Positions 17,698 to 28,200 of a stretch of DNA of 49,671 nt are shown here, one piece after another (position 1 is the stretch's first letter; each line of letters opens with the position of its first letter). This DNA comes from Acidipila sp. (GTDB lineage: Bacteria; Acidobacteriota; Terriglobia; Acidiferrales; UBA7541). The stretch spans positions 12,672 to 62,342 of the forward strand of contig JAAFGT010000021.1 in NCBI GenBank assembly GCA_010365215.1, in the 5' to 3' direction. The translations under genes and the position numbers were made by a program. Under the pieces are notes generated by a model. It worked only from the letters and a program-made list of their open reading frames with translations, ran no database searches and had not been told where the DNA came from.

Positions 17698-18618
17698 TTA
17701 GCCCTTTGACTTCGAAACTCTTTCCAGAGCGTGCAGCATCCTGGAAAGCGCGGCGTCCCAGAACTCCCAGGAATGTTCGCCGGGAGACTCGTGGGCCTCG
17801 TAAGCCACTTTGCGGGTAGCGAGCTTCGCCGCGAATGCGCGGTTGGTCTGAAGAAAGCTGTCGGAACTCCCGCACTCGATGTACAGATAGGGCAGGCGTA
17901 CCGGGTCGCTGCTGTTGAGCAGGGTGAAGAGGTCGTTGCGCGAGCGCGACGGATCTCCAGGAGGTCCGAACGCCTTTTCCAGGCCTTCGCGGAACGGCGG
18001 GGTGGTGTCCTCAAGATCGAGCGGAGCGTTCAACGCGCCACTGAGGCTGCCCGCAAAGAAGAAAGAGTCAGGGTTGTTCAACGCGAATTTGAGCGCTCCA
18101 TAGCCGCCCATGGACAAGCCGGCAATCGCGCGCGAGTGCCGCGAACGGATGGTGCGGTAGCGCGCATCGATTTCGTCAATGAGATCGTGGGTGATGTAGT
18201 CCTCGAACTTGTCACCGGGAACGGTCGCGGAATTGGTGTACCAGGAATTAGCTGCGTCGGGCATGGCGATGATCCATTCGAGCTTGTCAGCATAAAGATC
18301 CAGATTCGTGCGCGTTTCCCAGTTCTCATAATCTCCGTACAGGCCGTGCAGCAAATAGAGTGTCGGAAATCGGCGGGTGCTCTCTGCATAGCCCGCGGGA
18401 AGAATGATGCGGTAGCGCATATCGCGATTCAGGGCGGCGCTGTGGAAGCTCGCATCTTTGACGCCGGCTCGCGACACATCTGCATTCGCGTGCTCCGGGC
18501 GGAGCTGTTTCTTCGTTTGTGCGTCCGCCGGGGCCATGCCTACAAGGCACAGCGGCAAGATCATAATGAAAAACTTCGAGACGGTTTTCGCCACGAAATT
18601 AGTGATTGAAAAGCACAT
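17698..18618 (-). CDS. Secreted esterase, putative esterase D family (PF00756-like)
   Basis: This is a 306-residue exported alpha/beta hydrolase. The signal peptide ends at about MAPADAQ (residue 34). The fold shows the oxyanion segment LLHGLYGDYENW, the nucleophile elbow GLSMGG (Ser169), an Asp in ECGSSDSF and a His in GEHSWEFW. Relatives act on acyl esters of sugars, formylglutathione or phenolic side chains. Being the last gene of the sugar operon, it may remove acyl groups from the glycan substrate (inference). I chose ATG 18618 with AAGGTGG ahead; the frame extends upstream without a good start signal. It follows the phosphomannose isomerase gene by 41 bp. Confidence 0.85.
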   Translation of the reverse strand: MCFSITNFVAKTVSKFFIMILPLCLVGMAPADAQTKKQLRPEHANADVSRAGVKDASFHSAALNRDMRYRIILPAGYAESTRRFPTLYLLHGLYGDYENWETRTNLDLYADKLEWIIAMPDAANSWYTNSATVPGDKFEDYITHDLIDEIDARYRTIRSRHSRAIAGLSMGGYGALKFALNNPDSFFFAGSLSGALNAPLDLEDTTPPFREGLEKAFGPPGDPSRSRNDLFTLLNSSDPVRLPYLYIECGSSDSFLQTNRAFAAKLATRKVAYEAHESPGEHSWEFWDAALSRMLHALERVSKSKG

Positions 18619-18659
18619 GGGGATTTCCACCTTGGCCCTGCGCGCTGGGGGGATGCACA

Positions 18660-20423
18660 TCAGCCTCCGGTTCGAACGTATGCCTTGATCGTGGCGCATT
18701 CTTTTCCTTCCGCGGAGCCGCCGGGACGGATGGTATACGCGCCCAGCGCCGCCGGAACGATAAATGTTTCCGCGTAGTGAACGGCAAACGGATCGAAGGC
18801 GCCCTCTGGACTTTCGATCACTACCTCTTCTCCCTGCACGAGGTTCAGCACGTTAACGCCGCCGCGCGTGTGGTGGGGAACGGAACCGCGGAACCAATGG
18901 CGCCGCGTCTCAATGAATTCGCTGGGATGAAGGCCAGTCCTTTCCTCACGCCAGCCCGGACCTTGCCCCACTGGTTCCACCTGGTGGATGAGCTGTTTCC
19001 GAACCCATTCAGTCGTGCGGTCCCACTGAATGTTGGCCGCGCCATACTCCAGGTGGATTGGCCGGGGCTTTCCGTCCAAGCCCATGCGGGCCCAATCCCA
19101 CAATTTAAACGTAAAAATATACGGGGTGGCGCTGATCTCCAGCACCATGCTGTTCCTTCCCGAGCAGTGCACCGTTCCGGCGGGAATCAGGAAGTGATCA
19201 TGCTTTTTTGCCGGCCAGCGGTTGGCGAATTTCTCCACCGGAAATTCCCGGATGCCCTGCCGGGCGGCACGCAATTCCTCGATCATCGCGTGGCGATCGA
19301 TGCCTTCTTTGAGACCCAGGTACACCGAGGCGTCGTCCGCGGCATCCAGGAGGTAATAACTCTCGTCCTGGGTGTAACTCATTCCAAATGTTTCGCGGAT
19401 GAATGGCGCGAGGGGATGGACCTGAAAAGAAAGATTTCCGCCGCCCATGGTATCTAAAAAATCAAAACGGATAGGAAACTCCGCGCCGAATTGAGCGTAG
19501 ACCTTTTCTCCCAGCAGTGCGAGCGGATGTTGCAAGACAAGATTTATGGCGGGGATTTCCACGCGGATGCCGCCAAATCCCAGGAGCAGGCTGTTTTCTT
19601 CCGGCACGCAGTCAAAGCACCAGGCATAGTTGGGCGCGTCGCGGGGAAGATCGCAAACTTCTTCCATCCAATGGCCGCCCCATGGCCCCGGATCGAAGAA
19701 GGGGACCACCCGGAACGGACGCTTCACTGTTTCCAGCAATCCCCTACGCATCGCTTCGCCGGTGATCAGCTTCGGCGTCTGGCGATCGTTCGTATCCAGC
19801 AGGAAATTGAGTGTCCCCAGTAATTTTTGCTTCAGCCGGTCGGCTGCGCGCCAATCCACAAAGTAGCCGCGCTTGTATCTCAGCGCTGCGCCCGCATTCC
19901 GGTTCGCGGCGCCAAGATTCGAGATTTCTCCGCGACGCTGGCGCTTCTGGATTTCCCAGCGAGCCAAGTCGGCAAGAATGAGGATGTCCGCACCGGGAGC
20001 GAGGAGTGCGGCGCCGGTGCCGATCACCAATATCAGTCCTTTGTCTTGCCGGGCGATTTTTTCTGTGGCCTTCTCGTGCAGCGCGGGATCGAAAAAATCA
20101 TCCAGCTTGATGTTATTCATGCGGCCAAAGACGGGATCGTCTCCGCCGAGGTAGGGTGCGAGAAGCTGGTCAATTTCGCCGGGCGATTTCAAACACTCTG
20201 ACGAGCGCACCAGCAGAACCGGAGCAAGCCCTTGAAGCAGCGCCTGCTCGACCTCTTCTACAAAAACGCCGGGATAACATTCCACGCAAACGATGCAGCG
20301 TTGCGCGGCCGATTCAGCCCGGATGCGCGCAGCGATGGCCTGCCAGCCAACCACGCAATCGGCTGCGGACGAGCTCACCGGGACGAATGGGAACTTGTCG
20401 TAATTCGACCGGCGAGGGCTCAA
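18660..20423 (-). CDS. Class I mannose-6-phosphate isomerase with kinase-like N-terminal domain
   Basis: This is a 587-residue protein. The C-terminal part (about 235-587) is a cupin-type phosphomannose isomerase with the zinc-site segments LSFQVHP and DHFLIPAGTVHCSG, interconverting mannose-6-phosphate and fructose-6-phosphate. The first 230 residues look like a uridine kinase/phosphoribulokinase-type domain (MNNIKLDDFF, LVIGTGAALL, ADLARWEIQKRQRRGE), but where the P-loop should be the sequence reads ECYPGVFVEE, without the GxxxxGK motif. Such long forms occur in Bacteroidetes and acidobacteria as I recall. The TTG start directly follows the ROK kinase stop (TGATTG). It would feed mannose released by the GH38-type enzymes into glycolysis, together with that kinase. 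Confidence 0.8.
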   Translation of the reverse strand: MSPRRSNYDKFPFVPVSSSAADCVVGWQAIAARIRAESAAQRCIVCVECYPGVFVEEVEQALLQGLAPVLLVRSSECLKSPGEIDQLLAPYLGGDDPVFGRMNNIKLDDFFDPALHEKATEKIARQDKGLILVIGTGAALLAPGADILILADLARWEIQKRQRRGEISNLGAANRNAGAALRYKRGYFVDWRAADRLKQKLLGTLNFLLDTNDRQTPKLITGEAMRRGLLETVKRPFRVVPFFDPGPWGGHWMEEVCDLPRDAPNYAWCFDCVPEENSLLLGFGGIRVEIPAINLVLQHPLALLGEKVYAQFGAEFPIRFDFLDTMGGGNLSFQVHPLAPFIRETFGMSYTQDESYYLLDAADDASVYLGLKEGIDRHAMIEELRAARQGIREFPVEKFANRWPAKKHDHFLIPAGTVHCSGRNSMVLEISATPYIFTFKLWDWARMGLDGKPRPIHLEYGAANIQWDRTTEWVRKQLIHQVEPVGQGPGWREERTGLHPSEFIETRRHWFRGSVPHHTRGGVNVLNLVQGEEVVIESPEGAFDPFAVHYAETFIVPAALGAYTIRPGGSAEGKECATIKAYVRTGG

Positions 20424-21362
20424 TCAGTTTTTCTCGCTCAGCAGAGGGACAGCGCCGAAAAGCCCCGCGTCATTTCCCAACTCCGCGGCGCGAACCTGTA
20501 CCTTGCCCCAGGGCGTCCACGCGTGCTTGGCTACGTAGTCCTGGATGAACGGGAGAATCGTGGCCGCGCTGCGCATGACGCCCCCGCCAAAGATCACCAC
20601 CTCCGGATCAAAAGCGTGAACCAGGCCCACTGCCGCCGCAGCCCACACGTGAAGGCAGCGGTCGCGCACGGCGAGCGAAACGGTGTCGCGAGCTTCCGCG
20701 AGGCGGAACAGTGCTTCGAAGTTTACTTGTGGCTCTTTGGCCAGCAGGCTTTTCTCGAATCCGGGCCAATCGCCCGCAACCAGTGGTAGAGACCAGCCGG
20801 CAGCCTCAGCCTCGGCGCACCCGATGCTTCCGCAGGTGCACTTTCTCCCGTTAAACAGCACGGGCTGATGGCCTCCAAGATTTCCGGCCTGATAATGTTT
20901 TCCGCGCAACAGCTTCCCTTCTATCAAAGCGGCGCCGCCAATTCCGGTGCCGAGAGTGATCATCACCAGGTTTTGAACCCCCCGGCCGGCCCCGGCGTAC
21001 CATTCGCCCAGCAAGGCCATGCGAGCATCGTTTTCGAGCCGCACAGGAAGAAAAAGTTCGCGTCGCGACCATCCCACAAGGTCGAGCTGCGGCGCATCAC
21101 TCCACTTTTGATTCATGGAAAGAAAGCGGCTGGTGGAGGAATCCACGATCCCACAGGAGCCGAAGGAAAGCCCTGCGCAATCTTTCTCGGTGAGGTGGGT
21201 TACGGCCAGCAGCTCGCGGAAGGTCTCCGCGAGCCGGGGCAGCACGGTGCTCAATCCTTGCGCGCTGTCCAGGTCCAGATGCTTCGCGGCCAGAATTTTA
21301 TTGTCTTCCACCACAGCGCATTGCGCGTGAGTGCCGCCGAGATCCACAGCCAGTGCCTTCAT
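20424..21362 (-). CDS. ROK family sugar kinase
   Basis: This is a 312-residue ROK protein with the phosphate-binding DLGGTHAQ (residues 7-14), a catalytic-region LENDARMALLGEW, the glycine-rich ITLGTGIGGAALI, and the zinc-binding CTCGSIGCAE. There is no DNA-binding N-terminus, so it is a kinase and not a repressor. ROK kinases phosphorylate glucose, mannose, fructose or N-acetyl sugars. Next to a phosphomannose isomerase, mannose or fructose is the most likely substrate (inference). ATG 21362 is preceded by AGGGGGA. An upstream extension to 21533 overlaps the permease gene and is not used. Confidence 0.88.
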   Translation of the reverse strand: MKALAVDLGGTHAQCAVVEDNKILAAKHLDLDSAQGLSTVLPRLAETFRELLAVTHLTEKDCAGLSFGSCGIVDSSTSRFLSMNQKWSDAPQLDLVGWSRRELFLPVRLENDARMALLGEWYAGAGRGVQNLVMITLGTGIGGAALIEGKLLRGKHYQAGNLGGHQPVLFNGRKCTCGSIGCAEAEAAGWSLPLVAGDWPGFEKSLLAKEPQVNFEALFRLAEARDTVSLAVRDRCLHVWAAAAVGLVHAFDPEVVIFGGGVMRSAATILPFIQDYVAKHAWTPWGKVQVRAAELGNDAGLFGAVPLLSEKN

Positions 21363-21390
21363 CTTTCCCCCTGCAACAGATATCGGCGGC

Positions 21391-22410
21391 TCATACCCAG
21401 CGGCTGGACGCAGCGAGCACGAACACGGCCAGAACCAGCACGCCCACTCCAGCAAGCTGAATTCGCAAAGGCTGCTTGCCGGTATTTTCCCATTCTCCGG
21501 TGCGCACGCCGTGAAAACTCGCGGTGATGACAATCAGGCTCATGAATAGCGGCCATCCCAGGATGGGTCCCCAGCTGCCCAGCTTCCCGGCGGACACTCC
21601 ATACAACAGCGTGCTGCCGAACCAGAACACGGCCATCAGGAATGCGTAGAACCAGTAAATCGAGGTGCCGCTCGCGGCGTAGCGGGCAGCAGTTTTATTT
21701 TTCTTCATGAGATAGACGCAGTACACCAGATTGGGCACTGCTCCAGCGACCATCAGCGGCAACCACACAGCGTTGGGCGCCCACTCCGGACGGGCGCCGA
21801 ATTTCTGCGCACTGGCGAGTACCGGCCCGCCGAAGGCCAGGCCAAAATTCACCAGCGCCGAACCCAACCCGCTGAACACTGAAAAGATCAATCCGCGCGC
21901 CATGGATGGCTGAGCCGAAGAAGCCGCACCGCCGAGCGCTGCCTCGCGACGGCGCCCGGCCACCGCGCAGATGCTCACGCCGATGATCACGAGCGCCACT
22001 CCAGCCAGGACGCCGATACCGCCCGCGCTGAAAATTTTATCCGGATGAAGGCGGATCAGCGGGATCAGACTCCCCACAGCGGCTCCAATCCCCAGAATTA
22101 ACGAAAAGGCCAGCGCAATTCCGATAGCCTCGACCGCCAATCCGAAAAAGACTTGAGCCACGCCCCATCCGGCGCCGAATGCAGCCACGGTGAGCACGAG
22201 TCCCGGGCCCACGTCATCGTAGACACTTCGTAACTGTGGAATCGTGGCAAAGGTGACCAGCGGCGGCAGCACCAGCAACGCAAAAATCGTCCAGATCAGC
22301 CAGGTGTTCTCCCAAGCCCACCGGCGAGTATATTTCATGGGCAGAGTGAAGCTGGCATTCATGACGCCGGCGACGAGCAGTAGAATCAAGCCTATCGTGC
22401 TATCGGACAT
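21391..22410 (-). CDS. rhaT: RhaT-type sugar/proton symporter
   Basis: This 339-residue integral membrane protein has about ten hydrophobic helices and matches the L-rhamnose-proton symporter family. Examples are IGLILLLVAGVMNASFTLPM at the N-terminus and GLIFSVFSGLGSALVNFG in the middle, with FGASxxGWGVAQ-like and YWFYAFLMAVFWFGSTLLYG stretches. It would bring a monosaccharide across the inner membrane. The E. coli family member takes L-rhamnose, but acidobacterial relatives may differ, so the symbol denotes the family and not a proven substrate. ATG 22410 has AAGGGG seven bases ahead; an ATG two codons upstream is too close to that site. It is flanked by ROK kinase (28 bp) and mutarotase-like (31 bp) genes. 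Confidence 0.85.
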   Translation of the reverse strand: MSDSTIGLILLLVAGVMNASFTLPMKYTRRWAWENTWLIWTIFALLVLPPLVTFATIPQLRSVYDDVGPGLVLTVAAFGAGWGVAQVFFGLAVEAIGIALAFSLILGIGAAVGSLIPLIRLHPDKIFSAGGIGVLAGVALVIIGVSICAVAGRRREAALGGAASSAQPSMARGLIFSVFSGLGSALVNFGLAFGGPVLASAQKFGARPEWAPNAVWLPLMVAGAVPNLVYCVYLMKKNKTAARYAASGTSIYWFYAFLMAVFWFGSTLLYGVSAGKLGSWGPILGWPLFMSLIVITASFHGVRTGEWENTGKQPLRIQLAGVGVLVLAVFVLAASSRWV

Positions 22411-22441
22411 TTCCATTCCCCTTGCCGGTTTCCGGCCTCAG

Positions 22442-23638
22442 CTACCGCCATCCAATTTCGCGCAGCCCGGCGCTTGGCAGACGTAGAGCATCGCGCGGAC
22501 CGGGACCCCTCAAGACAATTGCGTTTCGCACCACCTCGACATCGCGAATCCGCCGCCAGCCCGCGGGCGCCGCGGCCAGGAAGGAAATGTAACCGGCTTG
22601 CAGCTTCCCTTTTGCCGGAATGCAGCGAAATGTGGGAGTGTCGAACAGCGGCCCACCAAAAAATGACTCGCGCTTGCCCACGGGCATGGGGGTCGATCCA
22701 AACTCCATGCCGCGAGCCTGCGTTGTGCCGTTCCACGGGGAGCCGGAGCGCGCGCAGTTTTCTTCCCAGATCGCCACCCAGGGGAAATCATGCCGCCGGA
22801 ACAGGTAACCAGCGAGCAATCCCAGCCGCCAGTTCAGCGCCACGATAAAGCCAAACTCGCGTTCGGGATCAAGCAGCACGGCGGCGACGAATCCTTTGCC
22901 GCGGCGGAGAAACGGCCGGGAGAGATCCGCGCTCCCTCCATTCGTTTCCGGCGCCAGCGGCCAGTGAAACTCCCGCGAATTGGCCAGAAGGCTGCGGCCT
23001 TCGTACCCGTGCGGCCACGTTTTTCCGCGCGTGCCCGGCAGAAAGACGGCGCTCTCCTCCTTCTGCAACAGCGGAGGCCCGAGGGTAACATGTTGCGTCC
23101 AGTGGAAATAATGATCCGCGGGGCGGCGATTCGTCACTTCCTCCTGTATGTAAGCGATGGATTCATTCTTGCGCAGCCGGTAAAGCCGGCGGAAGGTCAA
23201 ACCTGCGGCGGGGAGAGAAACTTCCATCGCCACGCCGGTGCCGGGCGAGCTCTTGATTTTCCAGCGTTGTGCGGCGGCTTCTCCGTGCAGCGGTAGATTC
23301 TGCTGCAACTCCTCTTGCGACGGACCACCAAAGTAATCCATACACAGCGCGTGTCCGGTAAAACTCGAAAGAAATTTCCCCGCCGGGGGCGGGCCATAGC
23401 GGGAAGTGTGCTGCCTCAAACGATAGCGAGAAGGATCCATCGTGGGCCAGGGCGCTTCCCATAACGCGTTTTCGGCCGGCAGACCCAGTCCGGGAAGAAA
23501 TCGCAACGCAGCGATGTGGCCTCCGCCCGTGAGCGCGATAATTTCTATCCGCCCGTTGGTGAGGCGCACGCACGGGCGCCCTTTCCAAATGGATTTTTGG
23601 CCACTGCGTCGCTTGCCACCCGTGTGACTATTCTTCAA
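22442..23638 (-). CDS. Galactose-mutarotase-like protein, function unassigned
   Basis: This 398-residue cytosolic protein has no signal peptide. The pattern of beta strands, with RLTNGRIEIIALTGGGHIAA at the start, ITNRR/VTNRRPADHYFHWTQHVTLG in the middle and FPWVAIWEEN later, fits the galactose mutarotase-like (aldose 1-epimerase fold) superfamily. His and Glu residues occur where the family has its acid/base pair (HWTQH; WEEN), but I cannot confirm catalysis. In a sugar operon it could equilibrate anomers or bind the sugar. The TTG start at 23638 has only a weak ribosome site and lies 10 bp from the SDR stop. Confidence 0.65.
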   Translation of the reverse strand: MKNSHTGGKRRSGQKSIWKGRPCVRLTNGRIEIIALTGGGHIAALRFLPGLGLPAENALWEAPWPTMDPSRYRLRQHTSRYGPPPAGKFLSSFTGHALCMDYFGGPSQEELQQNLPLHGEAAAQRWKIKSSPGTGVAMEVSLPAAGLTFRRLYRLRKNESIAYIQEEVTNRRPADHYFHWTQHVTLGPPLLQKEESAVFLPGTRGKTWPHGYEGRSLLANSREFHWPLAPETNGGSADLSRPFLRRGKGFVAAVLLDPEREFGFIVALNWRLGLLAGYLFRRHDFPWVAIWEENCARSGSPWNGTTQARGMEFGSTPMPVGKRESFFGGPLFDTPTFRCIPAKGKLQAGYISFLAAAPAGWRRIRDVEVVRNAIVLRGPGPRDALRLPSAGLREIGWR

Positions 23639-23648
23639 GAATGGATTC

Positions 23649-24407
23649 TCAAAGCGAGAGGCCTCCGTCGATGGGAAAGGCCGCGCCCGTTACGAAAGCC
23701 GCCTCGTCCGAAACCAGATAGAGCGCCGCCTGGGCGATCTCTTCCGCAGTCCCCAAGCGGCCCATGGGCTGCCTGGCGACGAACTGCTTTCGCGCCTGCT
23801 CCACATCGCCCAGTGCCTTCAACCGCTCGCCGAAAGATGGCGTGTCGGTGGTTCCGGGGCAGAGGCAGTTCACGCGGATGTTGTCCTTCACATAGTCGAG
23901 GGCCATGCTGCGCGAAAGGGCGATCACCGCTCCTTTGGATGCAGAATACGCGGCGCGGTCGGCAACGTTGCGCAAGACCGTTGCCGACGCGGTGTTCAGG
24001 ATTACGCCGCCGCCCTGCCGCAAGAATACCGGCACCACTTCATGACAAAACAGATACATGCTTTTCACGTTGATGGCCATGGCCCGGTCCCAGTCGTTCT
24101 CCGGAGTTTCGTGGATCTTGCCGTGCAGCACAATTCCCGCGTTGTTGAAAAGAATATCGATGCGGCCAAACTTTTCGATGGCTCGCGCCACGGCGCGCTG
24201 CACGTCCGCCGCGCGCGATACATCCGCGGTGATGGCGTGCACCGCGCCTCCGGCTGCGGCGATTTCCCGCGCAAGCGCTTCGTTGAGCTCGCCAGCCACG
24301 TCCACCGCGGCGACGCGCGCGCCTTCACGCGCAAACAGCAGCGCTGCCGCCCGGCCAATTCCCGCGGCGGCTCCCGTAATCACGGCGACTTTACTTTGCA
24401 AGCGCAT
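23649..24407 (-). CDS. SDR family NAD(P)-dependent oxidoreductase
   Basis: This 252-residue classical short-chain dehydrogenase has the cofactor motif TGAAAGIG near residue 11, NNAG in the central sheet, a serine in NTASATV and the catalytic YSASK near residue 155, then PGTTDTP and a C-terminal INGG-like FPIDGG. VDVAGELN after the second strand has an Asp, suggesting NAD preference. In this operon it is one of two adjacent SDRs. They are candidates for the aldose 1-dehydrogenase and the 2-keto-3-deoxy-aldonate dehydrogenase of a non-phosphorylative sugar pathway; the sequence alone does not show which is which. Confidence 0.85.
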   Translation of the reverse strand: MRLQSKVAVITGAAAGIGRAAALLFAREGARVAAVDVAGELNEALAREIAAAGGAVHAITADVSRAADVQRAVARAIEKFGRIDILFNNAGIVLHGKIHETPENDWDRAMAINVKSMYLFCHEVVPVFLRQGGGVILNTASATVLRNVADRAAYSASKGAVIALSRSMALDYVKDNIRVNCLCPGTTDTPSFGERLKALGDVEQARKQFVARQPMGRLGTAEEIAQAALYLVSDEAAFVTGAAFPIDGGLSL

Positions 24408-24436
24408 GCGATGCTCGTGTCGGAGCGAGGTTGGCC

Positions 24437-25255
24437 TTATTGCTTTGTCGCCGCTCCCGTGCCGCCCTCCTGAAAACCCATTCCGCCGGTGGGCGTGAGC
24501 ATGCCGCCATCCACCAGCAAGGACGCACCGGTAATAAAAGATGCCCAGTCACTGGCCAGGAAGGCAATCGCGTTGGCTACTTCCTCGGGACGCCCCACGC
24601 GGCCCAGCGGATGCATGCGGTCGCAGGTGTCCATCACCTTTTGAGGGTCCGGGGCCAGGCTGGCCGCCCAGCGCAGCATGGGCGTGTCGATGGCTCCGGG
24701 ACACACACAGTTCACGCGGATCTTCTGCGGCGCGTAATCGAGAGACATGGCGCGCACCAATCCGAGCAAGGCATGTTTGGCGGTCACGTAGGCAGCGGAA
24801 TTGCCGACCGCGGTAAACGTCTGCACGGAACCCACCACCACGATGGCGCCGCCGCCGCGCTGGACCATGGCCGGCACGGCATACTTCGCGGCATGAAAAC
24901 AGCCTTTGAGGTTTACGCCCATTACTTCGTCCCACAACTCTTCGGAGGTTCCCACCACGTCGCCGTAGCGCTGGATTCCGGCGTTGCTCACCAGCACATC
25001 GATGCCGCCCATCTCCGCGGTCACCGCGGCCATCACTTTTTGGACTTGCGCAGGGACGGCCACGTCGCAGCCGTAAAAAGCATGCCGTGTTTTTCCGGCT
25101 GGCAGCGCTCGCGCGGTTTTCGCGCCCGCTTCGGCATCGCGGTCCAGAATGGCCACGGCCGCGCCGAGCTCGGCAAATTTGCGCGCCGCGGCTTCGCCGA
25201 TTCCCATAGCGCCGCCGGTGACGACTGCTACCTTGCCATCGAATCGAATGGTCAT
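24437..25255 (-). CDS. SDR family oxidoreductase (second of a tandem pair)
   Basis: This is a 272-residue classical SDR with TGGAMGIG near residue 14, SNAG instead of the commoner NNAG, and YVTAK as the active-site Tyr/Lys. LDRDAE after the second strand suggests NAD. A C-terminal tail of about 20 residues (GGMGFQEGGTGAATKQ) extends past the usual end. The start codon overlaps the stop of the GH38-type gene as ATGA, so translation is probably coupled, and the next SDR follows after 29 bp. The role is likely oxidation of the free sugar or of a 2-keto-3-deoxy acid (inference from the neighbours). Confidence 0.85.
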   Translation of the reverse strand: MTIRFDGKVAVVTGGAMGIGEAAARKFAELGAAVAILDRDAEAGAKTARALPAGKTRHAFYGCDVAVPAQVQKVMAAVTAEMGGIDVLVSNAGIQRYGDVVGTSEELWDEVMGVNLKGCFHAAKYAVPAMVQRGGGAIVVVGSVQTFTAVGNSAAYVTAKHALLGLVRAMSLDYAPQKIRVNCVCPGAIDTPMLRWAASLAPDPQKVMDTCDRMHPLGRVGRPEEVANAIAFLASDWASFITGASLLVDGGMLTPTGGMGFQEGGTGAATKQ

Positions 25256-28200
25256 TGTTTACTCCCAGGCTGACTCCCGAGCTGACTCTCGTTGTCACTC
25301 ACGGGCTGGGCGGCAGAACTATTTTTGCCGGGGCGGGTGAGCAGGCGCACGGTAACCACCTCGAAGGGGTGCACCTCCAACTCAATCCCCCCATCCGTTG
25401 GCTGCAGCAGGGATTGATTTTCCTCCAGCGCCGAACATCGCCATGCTTTCTCAACCGTCAAAAACGGACTGCTCAAATGCACTTTTCCCGCCCGGCCGGC
25501 GATCTCTTCCAATCGCATGATGCTGCCCTCGCCTTCTTCTGCTTGCTTCCAGGTCACCAGCACGACGTCCGGGTTGTCGATTTTCAGCAGGCTGGCTTGA
25601 TCGCCGGGCAGAGGAGATGTTTCGAGGGTTGCGCCGATAGGATCGGCTTCGAGCGGCGTCATCGCTTCCCAACCCGCGCGCGTCAGGGCGGCAGCGTCGA
25701 ACTGGGCGTCGCTAGTCACAGCATAGCGGAACGTAAAATCTCCGCCTTGCCCGGGGACAAAGTTCGTTCCCCAATAATTGTTCATCAGCCAGGAGAAAAT
25801 CGTAGCGGAGGCTGGGGCGAATTTTTCCGGCCAATTTCCCCGTACGATATCGCCGAAATTTACCAGCGGCGCATCCCGCGGGGTCACCGACGCGGCAAAA
25901 CCGTCGCCGCGGACGGCCGCCCAGTGATTAACGGCATACCACTCGCGGCTGCCTCCCGGCAGCTCATCTACCGCAGGATCCACCCAGCCGTTCTGCGTCT
26001 CATAGGCAAACGCTGGTTTTTCCGCGGAGAAAGGGAATGCGATATAGGCGGCTTCCTTGGTTAGTACGTAGTTCTTGCGCACATGAAAAGAAAACTCGAT
26101 TCGCTTGGCATTGTTGAACAGCGTAATTTCCGTGCGGATGAGCGGAGTATTTGGCGCAGAGGACTCCATGGCGATGGAAGTGCCCCAGGGAAGAATATGC
26201 GCCTCGATGCGCCCGCTGCCCGCCGCGGGTGCTGGAGTGAGCTTGGGCGGCTTCAGCGCGGCGCCATAACGGTACAGGCTGTTGTTGGGCATCTTATCCG
26301 CGCCGGAAACGTAGACATACGCACCGAAGCGGTACGGGCTCTTCGTATCTACCAACTCGCGATGGAGTTGTTTGTCCAGAATGCTCGCGACTCCGCCCGA
26401 CGCTGGATCGATTTCGATGCGGTAGTAGGGACTCTCAAAAACATTTCCCGAAGGCGCTATGCGCTCAGTTCCGCCAGTGAAAGCAGCAGGCCTCACGGCA
26501 TACAGCTTGTAGCCAACGCCGGGGACGTCATCGGCAAAAAATCGCACATGGCGGTATCCGCCCCCGAAGCCCGGCAGGGCCGTGGATTTACCTACGGATA
26601 CGGTTTCCCACGCGACTTCCTTGCCAGTCACGGCGTCAAGAATTCCCGAGCCATCCTGAAGATCGACGCTCACCGTGCCACCGCGCGGCCAGCTCAGGGA
26701 GTTGAACACCACGAGCGAATTCTCTTTGGGAGCGAGAAGGGATTCAAGCTGTCCCCAGCTGCGGTCGATGGAGCTCGTGATGTCGTCGCTGGCTTCGGTT
26801 GCTTCCGCGCGCTTGAGCGCGGTCTGCCGGCGGGTCTCAACGCTCTCCGGCTGAGTGGTCGCGCCCACGTAGGTCCAAGTGTGTTCGTCGAAGCGCAGGA
26901 TATTCTCCCAGGCGCGCGCCAGCAAACCGGCATCGGGCCGCAGGCCGCTGCGAAGTGCGGCCGGAATCGAGCCCAATTCTTCGGCGGTGAGTATGCGCTG
27001 CTGATTCTGCCGGTGCAGCGCGGTGTAAAAGCTGTCGGAACCAAAACCGTCTTCCCAATACGGCCCGAAGTCACCGCGCATCACGGGGATCTGCCCCTGG
27101 AACTGTTTTTCAATCGCGCCTAACGCCGCGCCCACCGTGGAATATTCGAGCCGCGGCCAGGTATAGAGCGCCTGCCACTGCTTCACCAGCTCCGCCTGCT
27201 CTTTGCTGAACTGCGTATTCTCCAGCTGCGTGCCGAAAACAATTGCCGCATCCGCTTTGTACGCCGGACGGGAATAGGCCTGCAGAAACACCGGAAGCGA
27301 ATCATGCACGGCGGCCAGACGCGGAGGCGTTCCAAACAGCGTGGCCGTTTGAAGATAAGCGCGCGAGTACCACATCAGCACGCGGCCACCGTCGGGACCC
27401 TCCCAATAAAACGGGGACTTTTCATTCCAGCGGCCCTGCAGAATCGCCGGCGCGCGCCACGAGTTGCCGGCCGCCAGAAAATATTTCACTCCGGCATCGT
27501 GCAGCACCGAAGCGTACGACCAGCTATACGACGGTACGTCGGTGATGTGCGCCGCGCCCACGGGCAGTCCATTGCGCTGTGCGAAGAAGTGGCTGCCGTA
27601 CAGCGAACGAATCAACCCCTCGAGCGATGCCGTGCCGGTATGCTGGTTGGCAAACTGCGCGGGGAGGATCACCTTACCCTCGCGGATCATATCCAGAAAT
27701 TCCCTCTGCTTCTCCTTGGAGCGCCCGGCCAGATAGCTCTGCGCAATCCAATAGCCGTCCAGCGTCCAGCGAAAATCCGGATGCTGGCGAATTGCTTCCA
27801 TCGCGCCATCCACCGACTGCGACTGAAGCTCGGCGACTTTTTCCGGATAATCCGTGAATCCGATATCCAAGTGTTCGTGCGGCACGATAAAGAGCGTCCA
27901 CTTCTTCGCGGCTTCGAGCTTCACCGGAAAGTCGCGGGTGCCCGTCGAGCGGATCGTCAGCTTTCCCGCCGCCTCGCCGGTCCACTCCGGAATATTGATC
28001 TCCACCCGGCATTCTCCAAACTCCGGTTCCGGAACGAACCGCTCCCGGAAAGTGTTTCCGCCTACCGTCAGACGCACTTCCCCGTGCGGTTGCCGCCCGG
28101 CAAATTCGATAAACACCTCCACGACTTCGGCGGGACCTGCCGGCGTATTGCGATAAAAAATGGAAGGAATCACTTTCGCCTGCACCCGCGCCCGGTCGTA

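Noticed and set aside
20424-21362. The ROK protein as a transcriptional repressor
   Set aside because: It has no helix-turn-helix N-terminus; the kinase motifs begin at residue 5.
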